A stretch of DNA of 64,000 nt from Bugula neritina (taxonomy: Eukaryota > Bryozoa > Gymnolaemata > Cheilostomatida > Bugulidae), in NCBI GenBank assembly GCA_964035545.1, contig OZ037765.1, forward strand, positions 6,212,698-6,276,697, given 5' to 3'. The notes below the pieces were generated by a model. It worked only from the letters and a program-made list of their open reading frames with translations. It ran no database searches and was not told the origin of the DNA. Both the position numbers and the translations under genes were made by a program. Positions 26,437-39,862 of this stretch are shown in pieces (the first letter of the stretch is position 1; each line of letters begins with the position of its first letter).

Positions 26437-28245
26437 CTATTCCAATCGATCTAAATAGTTGTCCTGCCATTCTACAATGCCCACATCAGAATTAAAATAT
26501 CTGCAAAAATTGTCTCTCATATTGCTAGCACTTGTAGTAGGATTCCTAGAACCTTGCCGTGGTACTTGAGGTAAATTAAAATTTTCATTTCGCCACTGAC
26601 CATTATCCCTGTCTTCAGAATCCACAAATCCAGGTGGTGTGTAAAATGCAGGCTCTCGGGTTTTTACAATATTGTGTAGTAAGCACATTGTTTTCACCAT
26701 ACAAACTATGTTAGCAGGATCCCCTATTATGGGTCTTTGAAGGAGCCTCCATTTAGATGACAAAATACCAAAAGCATTCTCTATAGTTCTCCGAGCTCGA
26801 GACAGTCTATAATTATAAACGCGTTTTTCCCTAGATAGCTCTCGCCCTGGAAAAGGTCTCATAATCCAGGTTTTTAATGGAAAAGCCTCATCAGCCACAA
26901 AACAGTAAGACAAGGGAGTTGGAAAGTCTTGAAGTGATTCATCATGGGGTAGCGAAATATGACCTGTAAATATACAGGCATAAATGATAAATTACATGTA
27001 AAAATATGATTACGTTTTGCATATTATTACATTTCAGTAGTACGATTTTCCAATTAAAGCCCTTGTTAATTTTAAAATGTGAAACGAAATAGAATTATTC
27101 ACCACGAAGCAAATCATTTCCAAAACTGGAGGCTTCAAATACTCCTGAATCACTCCAACGACCAGCTTGACCAACATCAATAAACGTGAATTTTAACTCG
27201 GAATCACAAATAGCCATCAGATTTATAGAGTTAAATTGCTTGTAGTTAAAAAATTCAGAGCCTTGATTTGGTGGGGCCTGAATTCTCACATGCTTTCCAT
27301 CCAAAGCGCCTGCAAACATAATACATTTCCACACCATCAAACAAGTACAATGCTTTCAATAAATATTTGATGATGTTGCTAAATGTTGAACTTAAAAAAA
27401 CACAAATAAATTAAATAAAAGCTATGATAACCACTGGTTAAATTGAATTTAACAAACTTATATTATAATAATGCTTATTAGGATGTAACTATTACCTAAG
27501 CAGTGTGGGAAATTCCATTTATCTGCAAAACCCTTGCTTATTTGTTTCCATTCACTAAGAGTACTAGGAGGTTTGAGGTATGTTGGAGACATCTCATCCC
27601 AGATAGCATGGCAAGTATCATAAACAATTTCTTGGACAGTGCTTCTTCCCAGCCGCCAATGATATCTTATAACAGAAAAAGAAGTGCCTTCTGCAAGATG
27701 ATGAAGGGTTATCGCAAGTCGCATTGCTGGTGGTATTGCCTTTCTCAAATGAGTGTCTTGTCTTCGTATCCTATAAGATAAGTTGAGTCAATGGTCATGG
27801 GACATGGGTAAATACATATTACGTATTAGTATTACTAAACTTAATCTTATACTTATATACTAATACTTATAGCTATACTAAAACTAAAAGTAACTAAAAT
27901 GAATATAATAAAATTAAAAATAGTTCATCATTATTAAATAACAAATGTGGTACTGGTATTGACTTACCTATGATCAATTTTGTCCAAAATATAGTCAAAG
28001 GTATACTTTGACATTCTAAAATAGTCATGGTGACAATACTCTGGATTAGTTCCATTTCTAAGATCATCAAATAAATTGTGGTAAGCACCTTTTTTAAATT
28101 TATGTCTGGATTGAATCAAAGGTAACTGCCAGATTCTAGCAGGCTTGGCATTTCTAATGTTCTGTTCATGCTGATGTTGGGAGTGAGCAGCTACTAGTAA
28201 CTGAAGTTGAAGTTGTATTAGCTCTAAAATCATGTTGTAGTTCAT
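26437..28245 (-). CDS. HARBI1-like Harbinger transposase (DDE nuclease)
   Basis: Exons (high to low) 27968-28245, 27496-27770, 27103-27309 and 26437-26963, phases 2,1,1, giving 428 aa with no stops. The acidic triad is intact: Asp in GALDGKHV, Asp in FIDVGQAGRWSDSGVF, Glu in RRTIENAFGILSSKWRLL. The conserved SYCFVADEAFPLKTWIMRPF and NYRLSRARR stretches are present. An N-terminal helical region (from about YFRMSKYTFDYIL through IPPAMRLAITLHHLAEG) is also usual for the family. It cuts and reinserts the element at TWA targets. A minus-strand AATAAA lies at 26395-26400. The length matches autonomous Harbinger nucleases (roughly 350-450 aa). Confidence 0.92.
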
Positions 28246-29289
28246 ATATGAAATTTATAACTCAGAAGTGTACTAGTATTAGTAGTAGTAGTAGCGAGCC
28301 CTTAAATTTTTTCATAATTTCTAACGCTGCACATAATATCAAACTACATTTCATTGGTCATTGCAGACGCGTTCATCGCTCGTAGTGTGACCAGCAAAAA
28401 GTAGGACGTGACGTTGAAGGCATGCGCAAGCAGCTCCAAAATGGCCGCCACAGTCGCGTTTCAACTGTAGTGTGTTATGGGCATAACTCTGAATATCAAT
28501 TTTAAGTTCTCAATGATATTGCAAATTGTCATTATGATTATTATTATTATTATAAATATCATTATGATTAATAATATTATTATGAATTATAATTCTATTT
28601 AATTTTACTGACTCTATAAGTATAACATTTTAATAATTATTATATTAATTATTAATTCAAACTCTCACTCTGACAGTGACTCTGATAAATTTAGTTTAGA
28701 TCAATAGAATTAGATGCTTATGCTTATACTTATAGTTATAGTTTAACTTTAAGTTATAGTTAAAGTTAGTTATAAATAATAAAATAATAAAATATAATTA
28801 TTCATTACGATTATCGTTACTTTCACTTTAACTTTAATTTTAATAAGACAAATGAGTATATTCATCATTATCATCATGATCTGTGATCAAGTTTAAAATT
28901 ATTCATAAAATTAAAATAAAATTCAATTTTAATTTATTATATTTATATTGATATTCATATCCACTTCTGACTTCCAGATATGACTATGAGATAATCATGA
29001 TGATGATGACGATTATACTTATAGACATGGTGACTGTAAATAGAATATATTTATTATTTAGTAATTTACAGTAATTAAAATTTAATATCAATGACATTAT
29101 AATTGTATTTATATTTTCAAAATAATTATATGCTTTGTTTTAAAAAAATCTTTTTTTCTTATGGATTTTGAAACATGCGTAAATAAGAAAATGAAATTAT
29201 GCCACGCGCTGTTTACTAATAGCCTGAGATGTACAGAGAAAAAGTGCGGATTAATAAAACGACAAACTCGGCATAGATTAGCAACATTA

Positions 29290-29431
29290 GGGCAGCTCCA
29301 AGTTGGGAGTGATTGGGTGCAGTAGTTTAGGATGTTTTGTGCTAAAAATTAAGGGTTCAAGTTGGGGCCCCCAAGTCCTAAAATCAAGAACCCCTAACTA
29401 CTACACTTAGTCACCCCCAACTCGGAGCTGC
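29290..29431. mobile_element. 142-bp palindromic MITE
   Basis: The left arm GGGCAGCTCCAAGTTGGGAG and the right arm (reverse GCAGCTCCGAGTTGGGGG) pair over about 60 bp. TTA occurs on both sides (29287-29289 and 29432-29434), which fits a Harbinger-like 3-bp target duplication. No coding capacity. Confidence 0.6.
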
Positions 29432-29757
29432 TTATAAAACTATTCCATTTCAATATTCGATGTATTTATTTCAGTGAAATAAAACCACCGACATTGTATG
29501 ATAATGATTTCTGTTCAATGTTATGCAAGTTCAAGCACGCATGCGTTCAACATACCCGTACTGAAGATCTGCTATCGCAGTGTGAATCTCCAACAAAGTA
29601 AACGACCAAGTCACTAAATCAAAATGAAAATTAGTAATTTATCCAACCACAATGACTACGAGAACAATAAAATATATAATAATTACTTTTTTATTTTATG
29701 GTAGACATCAATCAAATTTTTTCACGTAATACTAAACAAATGCTTTAAAACTTATGA

Positions 29758-29880
29758 TTGTGAATGTGATACTCATAGTCATACTCATACTCATAGTGAT
29801 AGTCATACTCATAGTAATAGTCATAGTCATACTGATAGTGATAGTGATACTCAGATTCATACTCATGAGTCATGACTGAG
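29758..29880. repeat. degenerate hexamer tract T(C/G/A)ATA(C/G)
   Basis: Consecutive words TCATAG, TCATAC, TGATAG, TGATAC and TAATAG repeat with period six. Only positions 2 and 6 vary. It is the same skeleton as at 41425-41640 but with C/G favoured at position 2. Confidence 0.75.
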
Positions 29881-30837
29881 TCTGATGACATAATGATAAT
29901 GCGATAATGATAATCATTAACTTTAAGTGATAATCATAATGATTAGATTAGTCAAACTGTCAATCGCTCAATGAGTGAATGTCATAAGTCATACTGATAC
30001 ACTTTGAGTTTGACTTACACTTACAGTTACTCATACTGTTACCGTACAGTTACTGTTAGTGTTATAGTTACAAACACAGCCAGAATGATACTGGTAGTGA
30101 TACTGATAGCAGTTCACAACACATAAATTTGAAACATCGAATTTCAATCGACAGTTAAACTTAATGAGTTAATGTTGTACTCATAGTCATTATGATTACG
30201 ATCATCAGTAATCTAGTATTAGTATTACTATGTGTTATTGCATGTATTTTTTATTAATATTTATAGACTATAGTTAAACTTAATACTAAAATCTAATATC
30301 ATTATTTACTAATTAGCTAGTGTAACATTTGTACTTGCAGTTATAAACGCAAACTTTAACTTGTTGTAGTATGAAATAATACAAGAATAACGTTAACAAT
30401 GTTTCAGACTTTGTAGCTTAGTACTTTTTTTAAATTTAAATTTACCTCAGTAACTTATTTGTATCATGTCAAAATAATATGCATTAAATTTCTCATTTGC
30501 CCTTCAGCCATTATTATTGATTTTTCCATAGCCAAACATGAAAGTTAGTATTTTAAAAATTATGATATTTAACTTTTGTATAAAGCTGCTGCTTTTTTAC
30601 AATTTTGGTTTATTAGCTATAGTTTTGTTAATAATTTGTACATTATACAAATTAAGGCTGACATTTACTTGCAGATTTGTATTAAATCTTGGGTAGCATC
30701 TTATATTAAAATATTTAGTTTGACTTTTATTTATTAATTTATTTTTAGTTGTACTATATTCTCTGATAGAGCTACACACAGAGCTACACTAATTTACTCA
30801 TAAACTCTAACACTTCCTATCCTCGCCAAAAATCACA

Positions 30838-33800
30838 ATGGACTATCAGACTTTGCAGCTTCTTTCATCAGATGCAATTGATGCTCAAAACCTGAATAGA
30901 CCCTCGCCTTCTGTTCCTGCATTCTTAAAAAAGTTACGAAATCTGATTGATGACCCAAAAAATGAAAAGCTCATATCATGGGACGAGGTGATTTCCTTAC
31001 CATTTGTCAACATAATTACCATGCATACCTTTTCCTATCAAAATATTGCTTTTACCGAAATTTATTAAAATCTTGCAACCCTATTGTGCAAAAGTGTTGT
31101 GTTTTACTAGATTTCTATTGTAAATAAAATGCATAAGCTTATTAAGAGGCCCTTTCTTGGAGTAACTTTAGAGTATAATGTGTGCTTAATAATGTAATAA
31201 TGTAACCTATTACAGTTTGGATGTTAATTTCCATTGTATATACTCGGCTTTTCTATTTTAGATTATGTTGTAAATAAAATGTAAATATGTTGTATATTTT
31301 AACAGAGCGGCCTCAGCTTTCATTTGCATGATCAAACAGCATTTGCTAGAGAAATCCTTCCAAAATATTTCAAGCACAACAACCTGGCAAGCTTTGTCAG
31401 ACAGCTCAACATGTGTAAGTCTACTCAATGTTTGAATGCATATTTCAGTAGCTAGATGTTATATAATTCTTCATGTGTCTGCTAATAATGTTTAATCTAT
31501 AATTACAACCAGCTGTATGTTTATTGTTTATTAATATATTTTATACATTCAAGTTGTATTGCCATAAACCACATGCTTACATTTTTTTGTATACTAGAAA
31601 TAGACTGAATTATCTGATTTTCTGACTTTTAGATGGATTTAAAAAGATTACTGCCATTGATCAGGGAAGTTTGAATCCAAAAGATGGTATGGAGTTTGAG
31701 AATCCAGACTTCACCAGAGATGAACCTGAGCAGATGAAGTTTATAAAGAGAAAGGTTTGCATTAGTCATCAGAGTATTTGAATAATTCTGATGACATGTA
31801 ACTGAAAGATAATGTTCTGCCAAGTCATAAAATTTAACCTATGTTTTGAGATGCTAAGGTTAAGAGGTCATCAGTGTAAATAGGCTATACACTTTATAAG
31901 GTTAACATATTATTATATAAATATTATATAAATATATTCTATACTGATTCTACATAATTATAATAAATTGTACTGTTTTAATTGTTTGGGATTAGTAGTT
32001 AAATTCCATTCCCCCACCCCAACTGCTAAATATATTTTGCCGTGTTATTGAGTGTATCATAAAGAGAGAAGGTAGACCTCTATTCGCTTTATCTATCAAT
32101 TACTAACTTCTCACCTAACAAACTTTTCGGTCCAAGTCCCAAGACTTTTATATTGGCACTTTTTACTAATTTTATGGTCATGTAAAACTGTTACCATTAT
32201 TTTTTGCTACAGGCTTAAAAATGTATCACTAACTCCCATAAATCTTGTTTGGTGTCCTTTGTTTTTTAAGATCTCTTCTTTTCAACTATATGGCCATATT
32301 CATGCAATCTGGTTCATTTCAGATGAGTGTTGATGTTTACTGCTCTTACTCCTTCCTTGACTGTTTTATGCTAGACATAGCTCTTTTCCTTGCATCCATC
32401 TTAACATCTTCTCACTTGTATATGAACTCTGTATATTTACCTTTTACCTAATCATTGCTAGATAACTTCTCGGCATATTTATTGGAATTTGGTTGGAACA
32501 TTTGGTACAGCTCTCAATATATCTTGCTCCCACGAGTTCATCTTACATCTACCTTTGTGCTACTTTCACTTGTGGAAAACTATTTTGTTTTATGATTGCT
32601 TAAAAGTTTTGGTGTCTTTTCCTTGTGTAGGGCTCCTCTATACGTGAACGTCTTAGTGAGTATGGTGCCCTCCAGCCAGCTCAAGTGAATAGCGTCCTTG
32701 TTGATGTGAAAGACTTGAAAAGAGGATTACAAGGCATGAGTGCACAACTTCAAGTTGTAAAAGCAGAAAACGCTGCTTTGTGGACGCAAATGACTAAGCT
32801 GAGACAAAAACATGAGAAACAGCAAATTATTTTAAATAAGGTAGGTCGGCAGTACCTAATGCTTTCATGATTGTTGGGTGTGTGTGGTAGTTTAAAGCCC
32901 GTAATATTTTTATATACTTGCAAAGCATCCGTATCTGTTTTGTAGACCTGTGCATAACTGGCCTTACCTTATCTTAGCATCAGTTTTCGTAACTACAGTA
33001 ACTTTTTTGCGGTAGTTATTAAAATAAAAGCATTGTTTCATGTTGACAAAAGTAGAAATTTGTGTAGATTGTCTTAAAAATGCTAAGGGTTTATTTAGAT
33101 CTTAACAATTTTACAGAATCAATATGTCTTCAAATTTTTAATTAAATCTGAAAATAATCTTTCAACTAATGGTAAGAAACTTTTTAAACAATATAATATT
33201 CGTATTTTTACACATTTTACAGTTGATACAGTTCATGCTGACAATGGCAAATGTTCCACATAAAACAAAACGACATTTACCTATGCTTGAACTTGCACCA
33301 TCAAAGCAAATGAAATCATCTTATGAAGCAGAGCACAATTCTGATAGCTCACAGGTATGCTAAACAGCTAGCAGCTTTTTGTTCATTGAATTTACTTTCT
33401 ATTTTACTGCTTATTTTTCAAAATTTTATTTTGGGAATTTCGATAATAATTTGATTTTATTGACTTTGTAACGTAACAATGAGGTTTTTTTTTAAATTAG
33501 ACAATTTTGCAAATTTTGGGTAATAATAGAAAAGTCTTTAAAACAAATTATTTTTCACTGTTAATGCAATAGAATTGCAAACCTTTTGTTTCTCTAGCTA
33601 GGAGTGCTTTTGGGTTACGGACGTTTATTTACTTGATTCATTAAAATGAAGACAGCTTCCAATGAATTTTCAAAATAAAATTGAGTGAAACTTGCTGATA
33701 AGTTTTATAAGAAATTTGACTCTGAGAATAATATCCAGAATCTACACACTATGAATTTCACCCTTTTGTTGTTCAGTACAAGCACTGTCATGAATCTTGC

Positions 33801-36154
33801 ACAAGTTCACTGCCTCTTCATTCTAACTTTGCCTCATTTCAATTATTTGTTTGTCTTCTGTTTGCAGACCAACTCCTCGGGACTATCATCGTCAGGGAAT
33901 GCAGGAATCACCATCAAAGATATCACAGACGATGACAATACAGTGAGTAGTGCTTGCTACTACCCTAGGCTTAATAAAAGAATATTATGTTCAGTTATAT
34001 TCAATATGCTTATAATATCAACTTCTGTTCATACAAAACTATAAAATAATAAATGTCTGTACTTTTATGTCATTCCATGAGTTGTCTCTTGCCAAATTAA
34101 TGCAATTTAATTTTGGGATCATTATGACAGACTTTAGGATTTTTTTGTTTGAAATTCGTTTGACTTAAAGCTGTTACGATTTATTTAGTTACTTTTTTGC
34201 TATTTAATTTCTATTGTTCATCATTTGAGTAGTTTCTACTTGTGCCTTTTTGTGTTTTGTTTTATAAATTTTGAATACTTGATTCTTGCATAGCGTCTGG
34301 TATATTGTTAGTGAAGGGGTTCATCATGATAATTTTTATAGTTTGCATTAACTGGGCTGCGGTTTCATTCGATGCAACTGTTCCCAAATATTGAATGAAA
34401 AATCCATTTGTATGGTGCGAGACAATGTTACTGCGTTACTGTTGATTTCTCTATTTACTTCAGAGCATATTGGGTGGTAGTCAAGAGTTGGAACTACCGA
34501 GTACACTAGTTGGAGTGCAGTCCCCTCCACCCCCTGAATACACGAGCACAGTGCCGGTCAGCAATGCTGTCGTAGCAATGCCTTCAACAGCACCTACCAA
34601 TGACCCTAAATTATTCAAAACACAGTTCAGTGAAAGTGTAGAGGATGTGCAGTCAGATATAGATGTGCTCCGAGATCTCTTTACTAACAGTGATTCTCTT
34701 GGACTCACTCCGGACACTGTTAGCAGTGTGAGCATCATTATATATTCCAGTTTTGTTTACTCTCCTAAGTCACGGTTTGTGAGCATTTAAAAAAATGGAT
34801 GATATTATAGTGCCTTTTTAGCTTCTGTTGCTCATATTTTTAGGATTAAGTTGTACATCAGATCTTCTACATTTTCTTAACATGTTGAAATGTGAATTTA
34901 ATTGTTTATTTATTATAGTTGTTTGAAGGAGAAGCTGATTTTAGCCCATACTGGCTGCCTCCTACTGTAAGTGTTGATATTTTATTAGTGTTTCTGCCTT
35001 AATCCTTTGGGTAAATATATTATATGTGGTATTAACATGGAGTAGAAGTTGTGTTCACTTGGCAATTCATAGGGCATTAAGTAACTTGAAAAATCAACCA
35101 ATCATGACAAAAGCATTCAGCTGTTTGAACCACACTAAGGTTTTATGGATGCTCATGTTTCATCTCTCCATTCGACCACCTGCCCTACGTTTTTAAAAAT
35201 GTTCTTATAAGTTTCAGTTGTATGTAATGCATTTGAATAAAATCAAGTTGTTGCCTGTACTTATAGCACTGTCACTTCACAATATTATGTTTTAGGTTAA
35301 TTTAGATGAGCTTATTGACAACAGCGAGCCAGGGTCTGAGCTTTCTATACCAGATGCTCCGGCCAAAGGCTTGCCTATAGCAAACAGTGTTGCTATGTCT
35401 TCTGACCAGCAGAGTGAATTAGATGGGTTATTCCAGGAGTTTAACTCTGGAACCGGTAAGTTAACTATATTATTCTATTCTCTAGAGTCTAAACTGAATG
35501 GTTTTTGTTACCTTAGCTTTGTTTTCACATAAACTCCCATTGGTTGTGTACAATAATGCCCATCTACCTTATTAGAGGGACAGATGACTCTCGTTGAGTT
35601 TGTACAATGCCAATATACCCTCTTAGGGGGATGGATAATTCCTTTTGTAGATTTGATACTTTGCATTTCAATGATTTGTTGTATAAACACAACTGATTTA
35701 ATATGCTGATAGTTTTTAGGATAAGTGCCTTTTAGTTGGAAAGAGAATTGCAATGACCTGGTACAACTAAATTTGAATATCAAAATAATGACTCTAAGCT
35801 AAATTAACTTGCATGTAGAACTCTATTAAGTATGAGTAGTGTTATATCTGTAAGGGTACATATGAACAGTGCAAAATATAGGTTTAATAATGCTTTGATC
35901 TGAAACTCTCTAGTTGAATGGGAAAATCACCAACTAAACTTGGCGAGGCTTTGGCTATACATATTGTAACCCAGACACTGCCCTATCATACAATAAAAAT
36001 GTCACTAGATTTTCTCTCACTATAATATTCTTTCTTTATTTCAGACAATGCAATAAACGACCAAACGTTGAAGGAGTTTATGGCACAACCTTTGGTTAGT
36101 GATGGAGAAGATGATGCCGATAAACCAATAATCTCCAGTCATGACCTAGACTAA
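30838..36154 (+). CDS. HSF1: heat shock transcription factor (HSF1-like)
   Basis: Ten exons: 30838-30987, 31306-31414, 31633-31754, 32631-32840, 33223-33354, 33868-33942, 34464-34727, 34919-34966, 35296-35455, 36045-36154. All phases agree; 459 aa. The DNA-binding domain (about 25-127) contains [45 protein letters not shown] and FIKRK. The heptad-repeat trimerisation region (about 150-215) runs [15 protein letters not shown] to [20 protein letters not shown] Ser/Pro-rich middle and an acidic C-terminus ([10 protein letters not shown]; ends ISSHDLD) look like an activation domain. HSFs trimerise on heat-shock elements to drive chaperone genes. The whole protein has no cysteine. The start is the first in-frame ATG after a stop-rich leader. 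One donor (31755, GTTTGC) is weak. Confidence 0.94.
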
Positions 36155-37381
36155 GGGCCATACAATCTCAAGTTGGTTGAAAATGAGTGATTTGTGGGGA
36201 TATTTGTGCAGTGTGCTCTGTCGCGGTGTGTAATATGGAACTCAACAATTGAACTAGCTTACATTAATATCAGCTACAAGTGTACATAACAGTATATTAT
36301 GTTTGTGTGTTCTTTAAACTTTATTATCTTGTAAATAGTAAACTCAAGTTTTTATAATAGTTCTTCAATTTTGTATACCTGATTGTTTCAAGCCTGAGTA
36401 GTTTGAGAACATACGCTGTAAAGCAGGCTACAGAATTAACAAATGTTATTATATTTAACATTGCGAGTTTGTACTTCATTCAGTAATTTACCACTTGATT
36501 CTTATGGTGCGTTTATACCTTTGCTGAAAAAATTTCCGCGTTTCATTCAATTTAACTCATCTGAGTACCTCTTTATATAGCTTTACTGAAAATAGTTAAA
36601 ATCCTATTGATGCAGAAGCTCATTTTCTAATAGTGAGATATGATTTGATCGCTATTTGATTTCCTTTGAAAAATTGAAAAAGCATGGCCAATATAAGTAT
36701 AAACATGAAGCTTTTACTTGAATCGTTGAAGCTTTGTTTATAGTCAAATTATTTAACGTCATAATTGAATACCAAGTCAGAAATTTTGCAATGCAATGCA
36801 AATTTTAAACTCTGCCAAATAACTGGAAATGGTGAAGGTATAAACGCAACTTTAGTTTTGTAGAGTTGTAGTGTTCCTGCGATAATATTTGCTAAATTCA
36901 AATATTTTTGTATCTTTGAAGTTTTGCTATCACTTGCTATTTTGCTTTTTCATTTTTATCTTAAACCTAAACCAATGTATGTCTCTAATGCATCAAAATA
37001 TATCTGAAGAATCCACATAATTTTTGACAGAATTTTCTTGCATTATTTATATTAAAATTAAAGATCAAGTCACAAAATACAATAAAAAGAAAATTGTAAA
37101 AAGTACAACTACAAAAAATAAATTGAAACTATATTGAGCAAATTGATTAAGACTGAAAGATTATAATTTTTTGACATTATAGCAAGGCAAGCTGTAGACT
37201 GGGCATATAAAGATTCTACCCAAGTCCCTCTAGCTGGGTTATAAGCTGTGATACATTTTCAAAATACTTTTATAACTAAAATTGAGCAAATTGGTTTGTG
37301 AATTACATAAGATAATAAAAAGTAACATGAAGTCTGCTGAGAACAGGTTGCCCATACAAACTATAGAGTCTGCAGTTGCCT
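36155..37381. other. 3' flank of HSF and of the 37.4-kb minus gene
   Basis: AT-rich, no exon seen. It must contain the HSF 3' UTR and the 3' UTR of the convergent minus-strand gene. AATAAA-like words occur near 37078 and 37315, but none can be assigned firmly. Confidence 0.5.
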
Positions 37382-39862
37382 TTAGATGTGGTACTTGTGG
37401 TTAGCATATGGTGGCCTGTATGGCGCAGTAGACACACTCGCAGCAGATCTAGAATAAACATCACGATGGCGATTCCTACAATAAAAGCACCAAAATATGA
37501 TGTTAGGTCATGCTACTTTTTAGTAGTTATTTCTAATTACATGTCTTACCATTAAATGAGTAAAACTTGTTGGCTTAATAATTTGCAATATTAATTATTT
37601 ATAGGATATTATTAGTTTGCTTTTATTTAAACGCTTGGACAACAGCACCAATGCAATCTAAATAGAAACTGGGAAACCTCTTCGATATAAATAATTGCAT
37701 GACAATCAACAAATGAGCAGCAAGCAGCACTTGAATTACATAATTGACAATAATAATAGGGAGTCAATGACAATATTGCTTCATAGCAAGGAAAAGTGCA
37801 TGTTACCGTTCAGCCTGTCAATTAACATCAACCCTGATGAGTGGCAGGCATTTGCACGCTGAAAAACAATGTTGTAGGTGATTTTACCATATTTTAATAA
37901 AATAATAGGCACTAATTTCTACTAAACATGTTATCAGCTCGACTTTTCTATAAACATTGTGAGGACTGTTTGATGACCGGCTTTTTACACCCTTGCTTGT
38001 AACTGTATCCATATGCATATGTTTATGCTATATTGCACTATTCAATAGCTTTCAACATATAACATTTTTGTCTCATTTAATAGATTATAATCTAAGTTTA
38101 TTTTAGTTTTATCAACAAAAGGGCCGGTCATATTTCACCCATTGTGTTCCTAACTATAGAGTTATATTAAATGCACAAAAGCATTCAGCCAGACAGCAGA
38201 CTTAAATGTTTGACCAAGTTGCAAATTTTTGTCCTCGCAGTTCAGTGTAAACTGTTCAGTGGCAGTAGCAGTCTTAACTTACAGAATGTTTGCAGGTGTA
38301 GGTCTCTGACTAGCCTCAGCTTGGTTAATGCTTGGCTCTTGCTTTAATGTGTATCGCCATTTAGAGGTGACATCAGGTTTAAGGTATCTCATCGCATACC
38401 CAGTGTATGGCGTATCTGTGGATATATATCATACATAAATAATATATATGAGCTTGGAAGTCGTGTCACCTTGACTCAGTTGGTTGATAAACTCGTATGC
38501 ATAAGATGTTGTGTATAGCTGAATTAGACCCTGCTTTGATAGCATGTAAATATACTATCAACCATGATAAATTAAAGTTGCCCAATTGCTTCATATGGGT
38601 AGATAACTCCAATACATACGACACCTTACTAAAAGTGCACATACTTGCAGTTTCTGGGTGCTCAGTTAATTTTATGTTGAACCTTTCTGGGCATCGGTTA
38701 AGAAAGTTAGACCAGTCTTCTCTTGCTTTTCTAAAACAGATGGCAAATGGTCTGTGATACTTACTAAAATAATTTGTACAAAATTTAAATGTTTTTGAGA
38801 TAATTTTAAAAGTACTTTATATTTCAGAGGTGTACGTTTCAATTGAAGACTTATTATTTACAGTAGTTGTTGTTGTATAAATCATTAAAACAATGCTACA
38901 TCATCAAAATGGTTTATTTCGTTGAAAACATTATATGGAAAAAGTTAACACATACTTCAATTCTGTTGGGGTATATTGATATCGAATATCTCTCCCATCT
39001 TGACTGCCATAGAGTTCCTAAGCAAACAAGAACCAAGAAATATACCGATTGCATAGCATCGTAACATATACTAAGCAAATATACATAAAATTGTAGTCAT
39101 ATAAATTTAAATAAAAGCAAACATAACAAAAGACTAATAATGTCTGTGAAACATACTTGATTTCTTCCACGTAAGTAAGCAGGATCAACAGTCGTGGCTC
39201 TTTTAAAGTCCTCTGAAACAACATTGAAATGTAGTCATAAATATACTTCAAAACTTGTAAAACTGTAGACATCAATGATGATTGAATAATAACAGTTATG
39301 CAAGTTATTTCTTAGTGCTTAACAACATAAATGTTATTTTTCTATTATAAAAACTAAAGATTTTACTCTGTGTGTTATATAAAACAAAACTTCTGTTGTT
39401 TTTAAAAACGTCAAAAGAAATCTAATCCAAAACTACAATTCTAGTGCAGCCATTAAATAATAGCTCAACTTCTTTACTATTATAGCAAAATTGTACAGGA
39501 ATGCCATTAATATCCTTTTTATAACTCTTTTATGAAGCTAGCTATTCACAATCAGTAATGACTTATTACAGTACATTTCTTATGTAAGTATAATTAATGA
39601 AGCTAGTATAAGACTTACTGAATTCTGTTGCAGGCAAAGTTAGCTCTTCTGGTAATGATGTTCTGCAATGCTCATCAGGTAGTTTCTGCAACACCCTGTC
39701 CCGGTCAAGTTGTCTTATTGTTGGCAGTCTAGGATGGTAAATTCCTTCTTTTACCGAGACTAGCTGAACTCTCCTTCCAACAGGAATTCGATATGAATAA
39801 GCTGGCACAAAAACATCTTTAGGGTTGTCATGCCGATAAGTTGCAACGCCAATAGTAGTCAT
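37382..39862 (-). CDS. unrecognised 224-aa protein, six exons
   Basis: Exons (high to low): 39619-39862, 39157-39212, 38956-39017, 38645-38730, 38283-38415, 37382-37475. GT-AG borders and phases (1,0,2,1,2) agree. The fourth exon was added because only it restores the frame into the fifth. The protein starts MTTIGVATYRHDNPKDVF and ends YANHKYHI. It is basic and rich in Tyr, Pro and Arg, with PTIRQLDRDRVLQKL, DPAYLRGRNQELYG, PYTGYAMRYLKPDV and SKWRYTLKQEPS. It has no signal peptide, membrane segment or known catalytic motif. The Pro-Tyr-Arg-rich, helix-poor style resembles small sperm or ciliary microtubule-inner proteins, but that is only an impression. Convergent with HSF. Confidence 0.75.

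Larger units (their letters stand above)
23930..28483. mobile_element. autonomous Harbinger transposon (4.55 kb)
   Basis: The element lies between TAA (23927-23929) and TAA (28484-28486). Its termini read TGGGGCTGCCACACTACAGT and, from the other end, TGCCCATAACACACTACAGT. It carries two convergent split genes: a MADF protein on plus (24231-26347) and a HARBI1-like nuclease on minus (26437-28245), only 89 bp apart at their stops. This two-gene layout is the Harbinger hallmark. Both reading frames are complete, so the copy may be recent or active. Confidence 0.92.
28487..30837. other. spacer between Harbinger element and the heat shock factor gene
   Basis: AT-rich, no exon recognised. It holds a 142-bp palindromic element (29290-29431), degenerate hexamer tracts of the T(C/G)ATA(C/G) form (29758-29880), and ATTATTAT-type stretches. 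The last few hundred bases should contain the HSF promoter; no clear nGAAn heat-shock array was spotted. Confidence 0.5.
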
